NCBI RefSeq assembly: GCF_000346615.1
Contig: NZ_ANNU01000005.1
Span: forward strand, 62,001 to 126,000
Direction: 5' to 3'
Source of the DNA: Nafulsella turpanensis ZLM-10
GTDB lineage: Bacteria > Bacteroidota > Bacteroidia > Cytophagales > Cyclobacteriaceae
DNA length: 64,000 bases
Positions 55,149-64,000 of this stretch are shown piece by piece (the stretch's first letter is position 1; every line of letters begins with the position of its first letter). Both the position numbers and the translations under genes were made by a program. The notes beneath the pieces are model-generated. The model was not told the DNA's origin. It ran no database searches and worked only from the letters and a program-made list of their open reading frames with translations.

Positions 55149-56012
55149 CTACTCGCGCCACCGCGCCTCTACCATCCGGGGCTTCCCCTGCAGGTCCTGG
55201 TGGATAGCAATATCACTAAACCCCTGCTTTTCCAGCATTTCTACCACTTCTTTGCCACAACTTTCATTGATTTCGAAGTAAAGCCTGCCTCCTTTTTTTA
55301 ATTGTTTCCTGGCCAGGCAGGCAATGCACCGGTAAAACAGGAGCGGATCTTCATCTTCCACGAAGAGGGCGACTGCCGGCTCCCAGTCTAATACATTTGC
55401 CTTCATCAGGGAAGCTTCCTTCCGCATCACATAGGGAGGATTACTTACGATAATATCCAGCGAAGGAAGGGTTGTGGGGTAATCTTCAAGAATATTACAT
55501 TCTATAAACTCGGCTTCAGCACCTAACCGGCGGGCGTTTTCCTCCGCCAGCAGCAGGGCATCGGCACTTACATCTATGGCATATACCTTCGGGCCAGGCA
55601 GTTCTAATGCGAGCGTTGTAGCAATACAGCCACTTCCTGTACCAATATCGAGCAGCTTTAAGTCTTGTTTACTCCCGTACTGGCCGCAAATAAGCTGTAC
55701 CAGCTCCTCTGTTTCAGGTCGTGGGATAAGCACCGCACGATTAACTTTGAAGCTCCTGCCATAAAAAGGTGCCTCTCCCAGCACGTACTGTATAGGTTCT
55801 CCTTTTTCCAGTCGCCGCAAAACATCTTCAAGTTGCTCTTTCGCCTCCGGCACTAGTTGCAGGGGTGCATCCATTATAACATCCATTCTTTTCTTCCCAA
55901 ACAAACCTTCCAATAGCCAGTAAGCCTGCGGACTCGCTTCTTCGGCCCCCACCGCAGACTGCAGGCGGTTCAATATTTGCTGGTAAACCGCTTTAACAGA
56001 TGTTTTCTCCAT
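55149..56012 (-). CDS. prmC: PrmC, release-factor glutamine methyltransferase
   Basis: The product has 287 residues. An N-terminal helical domain (about 1-85) precedes the SAM-binding domain with LLDIGTGSGCIATTLA and the catalytic NPPY motif in DIIVSNPPYVMRKEA. VLIPRPETEELV is the characteristic PrmC segment. It methylates the Gln of the GGQ motif of release factors RF1/RF2. I chose ATG 56012. ATG 56021 and ATG 56114 are also in frame. A -7 element at 56027-56034 makes the longest form unlikely. It converges with the TPK-like gene, with only 5 bases between stops. Confidence 0.93.
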   Translation of the reverse strand: MEKTSVKAVYQQILNRLQSAVGAEEASPQAYWLLEGLFGKKRMDVIMDAPLQLVPEAKEQLEDVLRRLEKGEPIQYVLGEAPFYGRSFKVNRAVLIPRPETEELVQLICGQYGSKQDLKLLDIGTGSGCIATTLALELPGPKVYAIDVSADALLLAEENARRLGAEAEFIECNILEDYPTTLPSLDIIVSNPPYVMRKEASLMKANVLDWEPAVALFVEDEDPLLFYRCIACLARKQLKKGGRLYFEINESCGKEVVEMLEKQGFSDIAIHQDLQGKPRMVEARWRE

Positions 56013-56026
56013 ATCAGGCATAAGTA

Positions 56027-56034
56027 CAAAGGTA
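56027..56034 (-). promoter_or_regulatory. -7 element for prmC
   Basis: TACCTTTG on the minus strand matches TAnnTTTG. It places the transcription start within about ten bases of the candidate ATGs, giving a very short leader. No -33 TTG is seen. Confidence 0.4.
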
Positions 56035-56195
56035 AAGATTCTTCCGAACTTAAAACCTGCCAGGCCCTCCTGCCCTGCACTGCCTTTAAATATTCTTTGA
56101 TAAAAGAATGGCAAAACTGGGGTACAGATAAAAATTAAGCGTTATTAACGAAAACCTATGTAAAAATTTTAAAGCACCTTCATTAACTTTACACC

Positions 56196-57227
56196 ATGGA
56201 GGCAGATGTACTTTTTATGCAACGGGCTTTGGATCTCGCCCGCAATGGCCTCGGCCGTGTAAGCCCAAACCCGATGGTGGGCTGTGTAATCGTGCACCAG
56301 GGCCGCATTATTGGGGAAGGATGGCACCAGCAATATGGAGGGCCTCATGCAGAGGTAAATGCCATCCGCAGCGTAACCGACCAGGATCTGCTTCCTGAAA
56401 GTACCGCCTACGTAAGCCTGGAGCCCTGTTCTCACTGGGGCAAAACGCCTCCCTGCGCCAATCTGCTTATTGAAAAAGGCATAAAGGAAGTGGTTGTATG
56501 CAACACCGATTCGAACCCTTTAGTGGCAGGCGGTGGCCTCCAGCTCTTAACAGAGGCAGGAACACTGGTGCGCTGGGGTATACTGGAGGAAGAAGGTCGC
56601 CTGCTGAACCGCCGCTTTTTTACTTTTATTGAAAAAAAGCGACCCTACATTATCCTGAAATGGGCTCAGACGGTCGATGGCTATATGGCCCGGCCTAACT
56701 TCGACAGCAAGTGGATCAGTAACCCTTCGGCCCGAAAGCTGGTGCACCAATGGCGCGCCGAAGAAGATGCCATTATGGTGGGTCGGCAAACGGTGCAGTA
56801 TGATAACCCGCAGCTAAATGTGCGCAGCTGGCCGGTACAGGGGCAAAATCCGCTCCGCATCATTATCGACCGGCAGCTGCAGCTGGAGCGGCATTACCAT
56901 GTATTTGACCGGCAGCAGCCTACCCGCTGTTATAATTTAAAAGAGAACGCCAGGGAAGAAAACCTGGCTTTCATCCGCCTCAACGAGGCACACTTTCTGG
57001 AAGAAATGATGCAGGACCTGCACCAGGGGGGAATACAATCTGTCATTGTCGAAGGTGGTCCCCAATTGCTGGAGCTCCTGCTGGCAAAGGGATTGTGGGA
57101 CGAAAGCCGTATCTTTACCGCACCCAAAACCTTTGGCGAAGGTTTCTATGCCCCCCGGCCTAAAGGAAAACTATGGAAAAGCCAGCTCGTTTTCGAAGAC
57201 CGGCTCGATGTTTTCCTGAACAGCTGA
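56196..57227 (+). CDS. ribD: RibD, bifunctional riboflavin deaminase-reductase
   Basis: The product has 343 residues. The zinc deaminase domain (about 1-145) has HAEVNAI (His51, Glu53) and PCSHWGKTPPC (Cys78, Cys87). The C-terminal reductase domain begins with RPYIILKWAQTVDGYMA and includes VIVEGGPQLLELLLAKGLWD. It performs the second and third steps of riboflavin synthesis. It stands apart from other rib genes, and I see no FMN riboswitch in the 183 bases upstream. Confidence 0.96.
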   Translation: MEADVLFMQRALDLARNGLGRVSPNPMVGCVIVHQGRIIGEGWHQQYGGPHAEVNAIRSVTDQDLLPESTAYVSLEPCSHWGKTPPCANLLIEKGIKEVVVCNTDSNPLVAGGGLQLLTEAGTLVRWGILEEEGRLLNRRFFTFIEKKRPYIILKWAQTVDGYMARPNFDSKWISNPSARKLVHQWRAEEDAIMVGRQTVQYDNPQLNVRSWPVQGQNPLRIIIDRQLQLERHYHVFDRQQPTRCYNLKENAREENLAFIRLNEAHFLEEMMQDLHQGGIQSVIVEGGPQLLELLLAKGLWDESRIFTAPKTFGEGFYAPRPKGKLWKSQLVFEDRLDVFLNS

Positions 57228-57394
57228 GAATTTAGGAGGGAGACTGAAGACGTGAGATAGGGGACAATGGACAATAGATTTATTTGCCTGTGAACCATAA
57301 ATCAGGAGCTTCATAAAGCCCTGTTCTACATAACCACCTGGCATTAGCCACCACCGAACAACTATCAACAAATAACCAACAACGAAAAAATAAA

Positions 57395-57877
57395 ATGGCT
57401 GAAAATTTAATCATATCAGAATCTGCAAATAAACAGGAACGTTACGAGAGCCTGATTCCGCAAATTGAAGCACTCATTACCGGCGAAACAGATGTAATTG
57501 CCAACCTTTCGAATATTGCCGCCGCCCTCCGGTACGGCATGGGCTTTTTTTGGGTAGGCTTTTACCTTGTAAAGGACGAGCAATTGGTGCTGGGGCCATT
57601 TCAGGGACCTGTTGCCTGTACGCGTATCAATAAAGGAAAGGGCGTTTGTGGTACTTCATGGGCCGAGAAACGAACTGTTTTAGTACCGGATGTGGATGCT
57701 TTCCCGGGGCATATCGCCTGCAGCTCAGACTCTAAATCGGAAATTGTGCTGCCAGCTTTTAAAAATGGAGAAGTTGCGCTCATTCTTGATGTGGATAGCG
57801 ACCAGCTGAATGATTTTGATGAGCAGGATCAGCAGCAGCTGGAAAAGCTGATGCGGATAATTGAACGCTTTTTATAG
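57395..57877 (+). CDS. msrC: Free methionine-(R)-sulfoxide reductase (GAF domain)
   Basis: The product has 160 residues, a single GAF domain. The three cysteines of the fRMsr family are in GPVACTRI, KGVCGTSW and HIACSSDSKSEI, and VPDVDAFPGHIACS is diagnostic. It reduces free methionine-R-sulfoxide with thioredoxin as electron donor. It stands alone on the plus strand with short gaps on both sides. The call is firm because GAF proteins with this cysteine set are not signalling domains. Confidence 0.92.
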   Translation: MAENLIISESANKQERYESLIPQIEALITGETDVIANLSNIAAALRYGMGFFWVGFYLVKDEQLVLGPFQGPVACTRINKGKGVCGTSWAEKRTVLVPDVDAFPGHIACSSDSKSEIVLPAFKNGEVALILDVDSDQLNDFDEQDQQQLEKLMRIIERFL

Positions 57878-57950
57878 TCTTCCTCTTCCTGCTACAGGAG
57901 CTTAATTGTAATAGGAGGACAAACATTTAGCGGGAAATCGGTATTTAGCT

Positions 57951-57984
57951 GTTTAGGAAGCTGCTATTGCGCAGCTCCTTAAAC
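57951..57984 (+). other. Imperfect hairpin upstream of the exonuclease-like gene
   Basis: Arms GTTTAGGAAGCTGC (57951-57964) and GCAGCTCCTTAAAC (57971-57984) pair except for two positions, around a 6-base loop. There is no T-run, so it may be a weak terminator for msrC or a 5'-UTR stem. Confidence 0.4.
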
Positions 57985-57995
57985 TATCCGGAAAT

Positions 57996-58724
57996 ATGCC
58001 ACATACCCGCCCCCTCGAAAACATTCTTTTTGTTGCCATCCAGACTGTACCGCAGGCAGCACAGCTGAAAGACCTTAATCCTCGACTACAGCAGGCATGG
58101 CGACAAAAGGCCGTTCAGCTGGAAGCTGAAGAAGATAGCCCCGAAGCACTTTATGCTTCCCAGGCCGGCCTTTATGCCGAGTTTGGCAAGATCATCAATA
58201 TCTCCGTCGGCTATTTTCACCGGCCGGAGCCGGAAGGGGACCTTGAGCTTAGGGTAAAAGCAATGAATGATGCAGAGGATGAAAGAAAAGTGCTGGAGGA
58301 GTTTATAAAACTATTGCAGGACCGTTTTGACCAGAATAGCCTCCGCCTGTGTGCCCATAACGGCAAAGAATTTGATTTTCCTTATCTCTGTCGGCGAATG
58401 CTGGTTCATTGTGTTCCTATTCCGCCGGTGCTCAGTTTTGCCGGCAAAAAGCCCTGGGAAGTCCCCCACCTCGATACGATGGAAATGTGGATGTTTGGTA
58501 ACCGGAAATACCTGGTAGGACTGGAAACTCTCGCTGCTATCTTCGATATTCCGACGAATGAAAGCCAGCTTCGGGGCTCGGAAGTAAAGGATGTTTTTTA
58601 TGAAGAGAAAGACCTGCAGCAAATCATTAGCCGGGGACAGCAGGATGTAATTACCACCGCACAGGTATTCATGCGCTACCGCTGTAGTCCGCTATTGAGC
58701 GACAAACAAATTGTACTGGTATAA
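57996..58724 (+). CDS. 3'-5' exonuclease-fold protein with mutated active site
   Basis: The product has 242 residues and belongs to the Bacteroidota PolB-like 3'-5' exonuclease (DnaQ-fold) group, recognised from AHNGKEFDFPYLCRRML (120-136), KKPWEVPHLDTMEMW (151-165) and the later QQDVITTAQ (215-223). In active members motif I is DIET. Here it reads AIQT at 14-17, so both metal-binding acids are gone, each by one base change. The Tyr that precedes the last Asp is also absent (ISRGQQD). Asp127, Asp160 and Asp217 remain. It is most likely catalytically inactive. It converges with the TetR gene, 4 bases between stops. Confidence 0.8.
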   Translation: MPHTRPLENILFVAIQTVPQAAQLKDLNPRLQQAWRQKAVQLEAEEDSPEALYASQAGLYAEFGKIINISVGYFHRPEPEGDLELRVKAMNDAEDERKVLEEFIKLLQDRFDQNSLRLCAHNGKEFDFPYLCRRMLVHCVPIPPVLSFAGKKPWEVPHLDTMEMWMFGNRKYLVGLETLAAIFDIPTNESQLRGSEVKDVFYEEKDLQQIISRGQQDVITTAQVFMRYRCSPLLSDKQIVLV

Positions 58725-58728
58725 AATA

Positions 58729-59298
58729 TTAATCTCCTATTCCTACAAGATATTCAATTTGTTCCAGCACCTGCTTCCGGAGGGCAGGGGTAAAAGGTTG
58801 GTATTTATATCGCTCATACCAGCCAAGATAAAAACTATACAGCAGCTCGCCCTTCAGGTCTATTTCCTTTACACCAAAACCAAGCCCGTTAAAGATATGT
58901 CGGGTGGAGTCAATTCGCTCCTCTTCAATATCAGCGAGAAGGGTAGCCAGTTTACCATCCTTTTGTGCCTGCTTTCTTAAATAGAAGAGAAAATCATGGA
59001 GCGAACGATCGGCAAATACCATATCCACCAGCTTTTCCAGTCTTGCTTTATAGGATAATTTGGCAAATGATTCTATAATGCGGGTTGTTTTAACCTTTCG
59101 CCAGTACTCCACCATTCGGTACAGGAAATATTCTTCATCTTTAAAAAGACGATAAAACTCCGTGCTGCTCCGGCCTAAAGCCCGACTGAGCATCGCTGCC
59201 TCCATGTGTGGATTCCCTTCCTTCGAAAACAACTCTACACCTACTTTCAGCCAATCTTCCGACAGGCTTCCAGGCTCTTCCCGAACATTTTTCACCAT
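58729..59298 (-). CDS. TetR-family transcriptional regulator
   Basis: The product has 189 residues. The N-terminal helix-turn-helix (about 35-58) reads AAMLSRALGRSSTEFYRLFKDEEY, quoted in halves as AAMLSRALGRSS and TEFYRLFKDEEY. It resembles TetR domains but with a divergent recognition helix. The C-terminal part (70-189) is all helical, as in ligand-binding TetR domains. It is divergent from the ABC transporter gene at 59558, with 259 bases between them, so it may regulate that gene or itself. The ligand is unknown. Confidence 0.8.
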   Translation of the reverse strand: MVKNVREEPGSLSEDWLKVGVELFSKEGNPHMEAAMLSRALGRSSTEFYRLFKDEEYFLYRMVEYWRKVKTTRIIESFAKLSYKARLEKLVDMVFADRSLHDFLFYLRKQAQKDGKLATLLADIEEERIDSTRHIFNGLGFGVKEIDLKGELLYSFYLGWYERYKYQPFTPALRKQVLEQIEYLVGIGD

Positions 59299-59312
59299 CT
59301 TTTTATTTTGTG

Positions 59313-59320
59313 CAAAGCTA
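59313..59320 (-). promoter_or_regulatory. -7 element for the TetR gene
   Basis: TAGCTTTG on the minus strand matches TAnnTTTG, 15 bases before the start. No -33 TTG is seen. Confidence 0.4.
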
Positions 59321-59501
59321 CAGCTACCAGAGCTATTAATTAGCCTGAAGGCTATGGACTTTAAGCCTAAAACAGTAAATTATTCAAGTTAATTCTGCTA
59401 ATTTTTACATTAATGCTTTTTAAGTGCTTTTATTATCAGAAGCTTATTGTTTCTTTTTTTCCTATTTGATTACATTCATGCTACTTTGAAGGGGCAAGTC
59501 C

Positions 59502-59509
59502 TATATTTG
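59502..59509 (+). promoter_or_regulatory. -7 element for the ABC transporter gene
   Basis: TATATTTG matches TAnnTTTG about 50 bases before the ATG. The nearest TTG (59486-59488) is only 13 bases upstream, shorter than consensus. Confidence 0.45.
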
Positions 59510-59557
59510 TAGTAACATTATAATATTATAATAGAAAAGAACACCTTCGAGCCATTC

Positions 59558-61408
59558 ATGCATTTCCCTACCGACCTGCCCGACCGTCCACAGGAGCCTT
59601 TATTAGAAGTAAAGGGCCTGCAAACGCAGTTTCATACCAGGGCAGGGGTTGTTCGGGCGGTCGATGGAGTAAGTTTTACAGTTAATAAAGGCGAGGCTAT
59701 TGGTATTGTTGGCGAGTCGGGCTCTGGCAAATCAGTCAGCGCTCTTTCCATCATGCGGCTCGTCGACCAGCCCGGCTCTATAGTTGGTGGCAGCATTAAT
59801 TTTCACTCCAAACAATTGGGCGAGGTTGATCTGGTTCGCCTCCCATCGCCCCGGATGCGCCAGATCAGGGGAAATGAAATTTCCATGATCTTCCAGGAGC
59901 CGATGAGTTCGCTCAACCCGGTGTACACCTGCGGCGACCAGGTAATGGAGTCGATACTCCTTCACCAGCAGGTAAATGGTAAAGTGGCAAAAGAGCGGAC
60001 GCTTGAGCTGTTCCGCAGAGTAAGACTACCTCAGCCGGAGCTGGCGTTTAACTCTTACCCGCACCAGCTATCAGGGGGGCAAAAGCAGCGGGTCATGATT
60101 GCCATGGCTCTCTCCTGCAACCCCCAGCTCCTTATTGCCGATGAGCCCACCACAGCCCTGGACGTAACGGTGCAGTCTAACATTCTGAAGTTATTTGCCG
60201 AATTCCGGCAGGAGCTGCAAACTTCGGTTATATTTATTACCCACGACCTGGGCGTAATTGCCGAGGTGGCCGACCGGGTGCTGGTAATGTACCAGGGAAA
60301 GATTGTGGAAGAAGGTCCTATCTGGGATATTTTCTCCAATCCGCAGCACCCCTATACCAAAGGTTTGCTCGCCTGCCGCCCAAGGCTTGACATGAAGCTG
60401 AAGGTACTGCCGACCGTATCGGATTTTATGGGGATGGATGCCGAAGGTGCACTTACAGAGAAAAAATCGCAAAAGTATAACTCTGTCGGCGAAGCCTTAC
60501 TGTTTAATGTCCAGAGCCAGGCCGAAATTGAGCAGCATCAGCAGGCATTGCTTCAAAAGCCACCGATTATGGAAGTGCGAAACCTTAAAACCTATTTTAC
60601 TGATGGCGGCAGCTGGTTTAGCCGCAAGCAGGAAATCGTTAAGGCGGTAGATGATGTGAGCTTTGAAGTGTACCCCGGCGAAACACTGGGGCTGGTAGGA
60701 GAATCGGGCTGCGGGAAAACCACGCTGGGCCGAAGTCTGCTGCGCTTAATTGAGCCCACTGCCGGCGATATTTATTTTGAAGGACAGCGCATTAATGAAC
60801 TGAAGGAGAAGGAAATGCGCCGGCTCAGAAGCGAAATGCAAATTGTTTTCCAGGACCCCTACGCCTCTCTGAACCCGCGCCATACAATTGGAAGGGCCAT
60901 CATGGAGCCTATGAAGATTCATGGCGTACTGGCAAACGAGCAGCAGCGCAAAGAAAAGGTGATGTACCTGCTGGAAAGAGTAAACCTGAAGCCCGACTAT
61001 TTTAACCGATACCCACACGAATTTTCAGGCGGTCAGCGACAACGGATTTGCATTGCCCGAACATTAGCGCTGGAGCCGAAGTTTATTATTTGCGATGAGT
61101 CCGTATCAGCGCTCGATGTTTCCGTGCAGGCGCAGGTGCTAAACCTCCTGAATGAGCTAAAACAGGACTTCGGGCTCACCTATATTTTTATTTCCCACGA
61201 CCTGTCGGTCATTAAGTTTATCGCTGACAGGGTGTTGGTAATGAATAACGGCCGGCTGGTAGAAGCCGGCTATCCTGAACAACTATATGAAAACCCTCAG
61301 GAAGCCTATACTAAAACCCTGATTGAGGCAATTCCTCATGGCCACCTGGAAGATATCCGGAAGGCCCAGCTGGCCCGCAAACTGGCCCAGCGAAAAATGG
61401 GAGGCTAA
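59558..61408 (+). CDS. Tandem-ATPase ABC transporter protein (DppD-DppF/YejF-like fusion)
   Basis: The product has 616 residues with two nucleotide-binding domains. The first (about 15-280) has GESGSGKS and [12 protein letters not shown], and the second (about 340-600) has GESGCGKTT and [12 protein letters not shown]. Each is followed by the oligopeptide-transporter C-terminal extension (HPYTKGLL and AYTKTLIE). The fused form energises oligopeptide uptake, with permease and binding-protein genes elsewhere. No signal peptide or membrane helix is present, in line with a cytosolic ATPase. It is followed by rnr after 16 bases. Confidence 0.94.
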   Translation: MHFPTDLPDRPQEPLLEVKGLQTQFHTRAGVVRAVDGVSFTVNKGEAIGIVGESGSGKSVSALSIMRLVDQPGSIVGGSINFHSKQLGEVDLVRLPSPRMRQIRGNEISMIFQEPMSSLNPVYTCGDQVMESILLHQQVNGKVAKERTLELFRRVRLPQPELAFNSYPHQLSGGQKQRVMIAMALSCNPQLLIADEPTTALDVTVQSNILKLFAEFRQELQTSVIFITHDLGVIAEVADRVLVMYQGKIVEEGPIWDIFSNPQHPYTKGLLACRPRLDMKLKVLPTVSDFMGMDAEGALTEKKSQKYNSVGEALLFNVQSQAEIEQHQQALLQKPPIMEVRNLKTYFTDGGSWFSRKQEIVKAVDDVSFEVYPGETLGLVGESGCGKTTLGRSLLRLIEPTAGDIYFEGQRINELKEKEMRRLRSEMQIVFQDPYASLNPRHTIGRAIMEPMKIHGVLANEQQRKEKVMYLLERVNLKPDYFNRYPHEFSGGQRQRICIARTLALEPKFIICDESVSALDVSVQAQVLNLLNELKQDFGLTYIFISHDLSVIKFIADRVLVMNNGRLVEAGYPEQLYENPQEAYTKTLIEAIPHGHLEDIRKAQLARKLAQRKMGG

Positions 61409-61424
61409 AATTTTTTATGATTAT

Positions 61425-63584
61425 ATGAGCAAAAAGAAAAAATTATCAAAAAAGGCTTCTTCAGTTCCCAAGGCAGAAGTAGCAACAATGAAGGAAAGAA
61501 TTCAGCAACTGCTGGAAAAGAACCAAACCCGCCCCATCAGCACCAAGCACATTATCCAGAAGCTGGACCTGCAGACAAAGAATGCCAGAGCAACCATGGA
61601 GGCTGCCCTTCATAAACTGGTAAAGGCCGATGAGGTTGAATTAACGTCCGACGGCCGCTACCGCAGCACCGCACAACCCGACGAGATAACCGGCAAGGTC
61701 GATTTTGTGAATCCCCGCTTTGCCTATATCATCTCCGAAGAGCTGGAGCAGGATGCGATGGTCAATGCCAATAAGCTGAAATTCGCCCTCGATGGCGATA
61801 CCGTGCGGGTTCGGCTGTATGGCAGCAAAAGCAGCGAAAAGCGGCTCGAAGGCGAGGTGATAGAAATTATTGAGCGCGCCCGCGAAGAGTTTGTGGGGCG
61901 CATCCAGCTTTCTCCCCGCTTTGCCTTTGTAATACCCGACAGCCGCAAAATGCACCACGACATTTTCGTTCCCAACGACCAGATTGCCGGGGCCAGGAAC
62001 AACGAGAAAGTAATCGTCCGCATTACTGAATGGCCGGGCAAAAGCAAAAACCCCGAAGGTAAGGTGGTGCGGGTATTAGGGAAAGCCGGAGAAAACGAAG
62101 CAGAAATCCATTCGATTATGGCCGAGTTCGACCTGCCCTTCGAATTCCCGAAGGGTGTGGAAACACAGGCCAAACGCATCAGCGAAAATATTACCGACGA
62201 AGAAATAGCTAAACGCCGCGATTTCCGGCAGGTAACTACCCTTACCGTCGACCCGTTCGATGCCAAAGATTTTGACGACGCCCTTTCGCTTCGCCTGCTC
62301 GAGAACGGCCACTACGAAATAGGTATCCACATTGCTGATGTATCGCAGTATGTAGGGGTTGGCACCGTACTCGATAAAGAAGCCATTGAACGCGCTACCT
62401 CTGTGTACCTGGTCGACCGCACCATTCCAATGCTGCCCGAAAGGCTGTCGAACGAGCTTTGCTCCCTGCGGCCTAATGAAGATAAACTGACCTTTTCGGC
62501 TGTTTTCGAGATGGACCAGAATGCACAGATTATTTCTGAATGGTTTGGCCGCACCATTATCCACTCCGACCGCCGCTTTACTTACGAAGAAGCTCAGGAG
62601 CGGATAGAAAGTCTGCAGGGCGACTTTGCCCGGGAGCTGACTATTCTTAACACCCTGGCGCTAAAAATGCGGGCCGAGCGCTTTTCGCGCGGGGCCATCA
62701 ATTTCGAAACCACCGAAGTAAAATTCAGGCTCGACGAAAAAGGAAAGCCACTGGAAGTTATTCCAAAGGTGCGAAAAGATGCCCATAAAATGATTGAGGA
62801 ATGGATGCTGCTGACCAACAAGCGGGTGGCGGAGTTCATCTACAACAAGGGCAAATCACGAAAAACCAGCCCAACCTTCGTTTATCGTACCCACGATTCG
62901 CCCAAGGCAGAAAAATTAGAAGCCTTCTCGGTTTTTGCCCGTAAATTCGGCCACCAGCTCAGCACCGAAGAAGAAGCTATTTCGGCCTCCCTGAATAAGC
63001 TGCTAACCGATGTGGAAGGTAAGCCGGAGCAGAATGTGCTGGAGACCCTGGCCATCCGCAGTATGGCCAAAGCCAAGTATACGACGGAGCCTGACGGCCA
63101 CTTTGGCCTGGCCTTTAAGCACTATACCCACTTTACCTCTCCCATCCGCCGCTATCCCGATATGATGGTGCACCGCCTGTTACAGCATTACCTCGACGGT
63201 GGCAAATCGGCCGGTAAGGAAAAGTATGAAAAGCTCTGCCAGCATAGCAGCGAGCGGGAGAAGCGTGCCGCCGATGCCGAACGTGCTTCCATTAAGTACA
63301 AGCAGGTTGAATTTATGCAACTGCAGGAAGATAAAGTATTCGAAGGCGTAGTATCCGGCGTAACTGAATGGGGCATATATGTAGAGATTGTAGAAACCAA
63401 ATGCGAAGGCATGGTGCGCCTCTCGGACATGAAGGACGATTACTACGAATATGACGAGCAAAATTACCGGATCATTGGCAAAAGCAATAAAAAGATGATT
63501 ACTTTGGGCGATAAAGTAAAGGTGCGGGTAACGAATACTGATATCGATCGCCGCACCATCGATCTGGAGTTTGCTAAAGAATAA
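61425..63584 (+). CDS. rnr: Ribonuclease R
   Basis: The product has 719 residues. A basic lysine-rich N-terminus is followed by a winged-helix domain, two cold-shock/OB domains (about 85-230), the RNB exonuclease core with DPFDAKDFDDALSL and HYTHFTSPIRRYPDMMVHRLL (quoted as HYTHFTSPIRRYPD), and a C-terminal S1 domain (VFEGVVSGVTEWGIYVEI). The catalytic Asp cluster is intact. It degrades structured RNA 3' to 5'. I chose ATG 61425 rather than the in-frame ATG at 61323, which lies inside the transporter gene. Confidence 0.95.
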   Translation: MSKKKKLSKKASSVPKAEVATMKERIQQLLEKNQTRPISTKHIIQKLDLQTKNARATMEAALHKLVKADEVELTSDGRYRSTAQPDEITGKVDFVNPRFAYIISEELEQDAMVNANKLKFALDGDTVRVRLYGSKSSEKRLEGEVIEIIERAREEFVGRIQLSPRFAFVIPDSRKMHHDIFVPNDQIAGARNNEKVIVRITEWPGKSKNPEGKVVRVLGKAGENEAEIHSIMAEFDLPFEFPKGVETQAKRISENITDEEIAKRRDFRQVTTLTVDPFDAKDFDDALSLRLLENGHYEIGIHIADVSQYVGVGTVLDKEAIERATSVYLVDRTIPMLPERLSNELCSLRPNEDKLTFSAVFEMDQNAQIISEWFGRTIIHSDRRFTYEEAQERIESLQGDFARELTILNTLALKMRAERFSRGAINFETTEVKFRLDEKGKPLEVIPKVRKDAHKMIEEWMLLTNKRVAEFIYNKGKSRKTSPTFVYRTHDSPKAEKLEAFSVFARKFGHQLSTEEEAISASLNKLLTDVEGKPEQNVLETLAIRSMAKAKYTTEPDGHFGLAFKHYTHFTSPIRRYPDMMVHRLLQHYLDGGKSAGKEKYEKLCQHSSEREKRAADAERASIKYKQVEFMQLQEDKVFEGVVSGVTEWGIYVEIVETKCEGMVRLSDMKDDYYEYDEQNYRIIGKSNKKMITLGDKVKVRVTNTDIDRRTIDLEFAKE

Positions 63585-63585
63585 T

Positions 63586-64000
63586 ATGAAGGACCCCTAC
63601 CTCCACGGCCTGGTAGATACCATTAACAGGGAAATTGCCCATTACACTTTCGGTGAAGATCCGGCAGAGCTGTATGAGCCCATCCGTTATATGATGGCAC
63701 TGGGCGGTAAGCGCCTCCGCCCGGTGCTTACCCTTTTAGGGCATTCACTCTGGAAAGAAGATACGGCAAACGCCCTTAAACCTGCGCTTGCCGTAGAGGT
63801 ATTCCATAATTTCACACTCATGCACGACGATATTATGGACCAGGCGCCCCTCAGGCGCGGCGAGCCTACGGTGCATGAAAAGTGGAATGCCAATATTGCT
63901 ATTTTGAGCGGCGATGTAATGCTGGTAAAGGCTTATGAATTGCTGTTAAATGCCCAGCCGGCTATTTTAAAAAGCGTACTGCAAAAATTTAACCAGTGCG
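63586..64000 (+). CDS. Polyprenyl diphosphate synthase, N-terminal part (runs off the window)
   Basis: 138 codons are visible from ATG 63586, one base after the rnr stop. ALGGKRLRPVLTLLG (the first conserved region) and LMHDDIMDQAPLRRGEPTVH (quoted as LMHDDIMD) carry the first aspartate-rich motif DDxxD that binds the allylic diphosphate. The second DDxxD is outside. It is a farnesyl/geranylgeranyl-type trans-prenyltransferase, and chain length cannot be predicted. It may feed the UbiA-family enzyme at 10.5 kb, though it is far away. Confidence 0.9.
   Translation, partial: MKDPYLHGLVDTINREIAHYTFGEDPAELYEPIRYMMALGGKRLRPVLTLLGHSLWKEDTANALKPALAVEVFHNFTLMHDDIMDQAPLRRGEPTVHEKWNANIAILSGDVMLVKAYELLLNAQPAILKSVLQKFNQC

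Noticed and set aside
57228-57394. Possible RNA gene in the gap between ribD and msrC
   Set aside because: No tRNA cloverleaf, conserved RNA block or strong hairpin could be found by eye in these 167 bases.

Overview
This 64 kb window is chromosomal DNA of a Bacteroidota bacterium, most likely order Cytophagales. The evidence is consistent. At least a dozen genes are preceded by the phylum's -7 element TAnnTTTG, three of them with a TTG at the expected distance. Shine-Dalgarno sequences are weak. Family variants typical of the phylum recur: three linked SurA-type foldases, a CcmF/CcmE/CcmC/CcmB set with a cysteine-type CcmE, a TonB-dependent receptor behind a TPP riboswitch, and a DUF2520 protein. 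I see no rRNA, tRNA, insertion sequence, integrase, prophage or CRISPR array.

Layout. (1) 1-2.5 kb: the start of a 2Fe-2S ferredoxin (minus), then an unknown protein and a NagZ-like lipoprotein (plus). (2) 2.7-18.6 kb: an almost unbroken minus-strand run. Read in its own direction it is wzz-like, ccmB, ccmC, ccmD-like, ccmE, ccmF, DUF2520, a UbiA-family prenyltransferase, purN, purH, and the elongasome block mreB-mreC-mreD-mrdA-rodA. (3) 18.7-35.2 kb: a plus-strand O-antigen or capsule locus. Its first four genes have host-like composition and encode a UDP-HexNAc 4-epimerase and WbpE-, WbpD- and WbpB-like enzymes. From about 22.7 kb the DNA becomes clearly AT-rich and holds a flippase, a heparan-type D-glucuronyl C5-epimerase, a Wzy-like polymerase, an O-antigen ligase-family protein, a WbpI-like epimerase, two GT4 glycosyltransferases, a second DegT aminotransferase, a PglC-like phosphoglycosyl transferase and a WbpM/PglF-like dehydratase. 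A strong terminator ends the locus. (4) 35.4-38.2 kb: pheS, a 3-hydroxyacyl-CoA dehydrogenase, a Rieske-like lipoprotein and a small Rho-N protein. (5) 38.4-48.7 kb (minus): a MoxR ATPase, three periplasmic foldases, a partner-switching module (HATPase, STAS, SpoIIE phosphatase) and guaB. (6) 48.9-55.1 kb: a rhodanese, then pnuC, a NadR-type kinase, a TPP riboswitch with its TonB receptor, a DUF6687 protein and a thiamine-pyrophosphokinase-like protein without its catalytic motifs. (7) 55.1-64 kb: prmC, ribD, msrC, a 3'-5' exonuclease relative with a mutated active site, a TetR regulator, a tandem-ATPase peptide transporter component, rnr and the start of a polyprenyl synthase.

How the genes work together. 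The polysaccharide locus has the WbpB/E/D/I steps that make UDP-2,3-diacetamido-2,3-dideoxy-D-mannuronic acid, but no WbpA dehydrogenase in view. It also has a membrane-anchored C5-epimerase of the glucuronyl/heparosan family. Together they suggest an exported glycan whose uronic acids are epimerised at C5 after assembly. I regard this combination as the most novel system in the window. The thiamine neighbourhood is the second point of interest. The third is a pair of probable pseudo-enzymes, an exonuclease fold and a TPK fold.

Limits: all identifications come from reading motifs by eye. Positions of domains and membrane segments are approximate.
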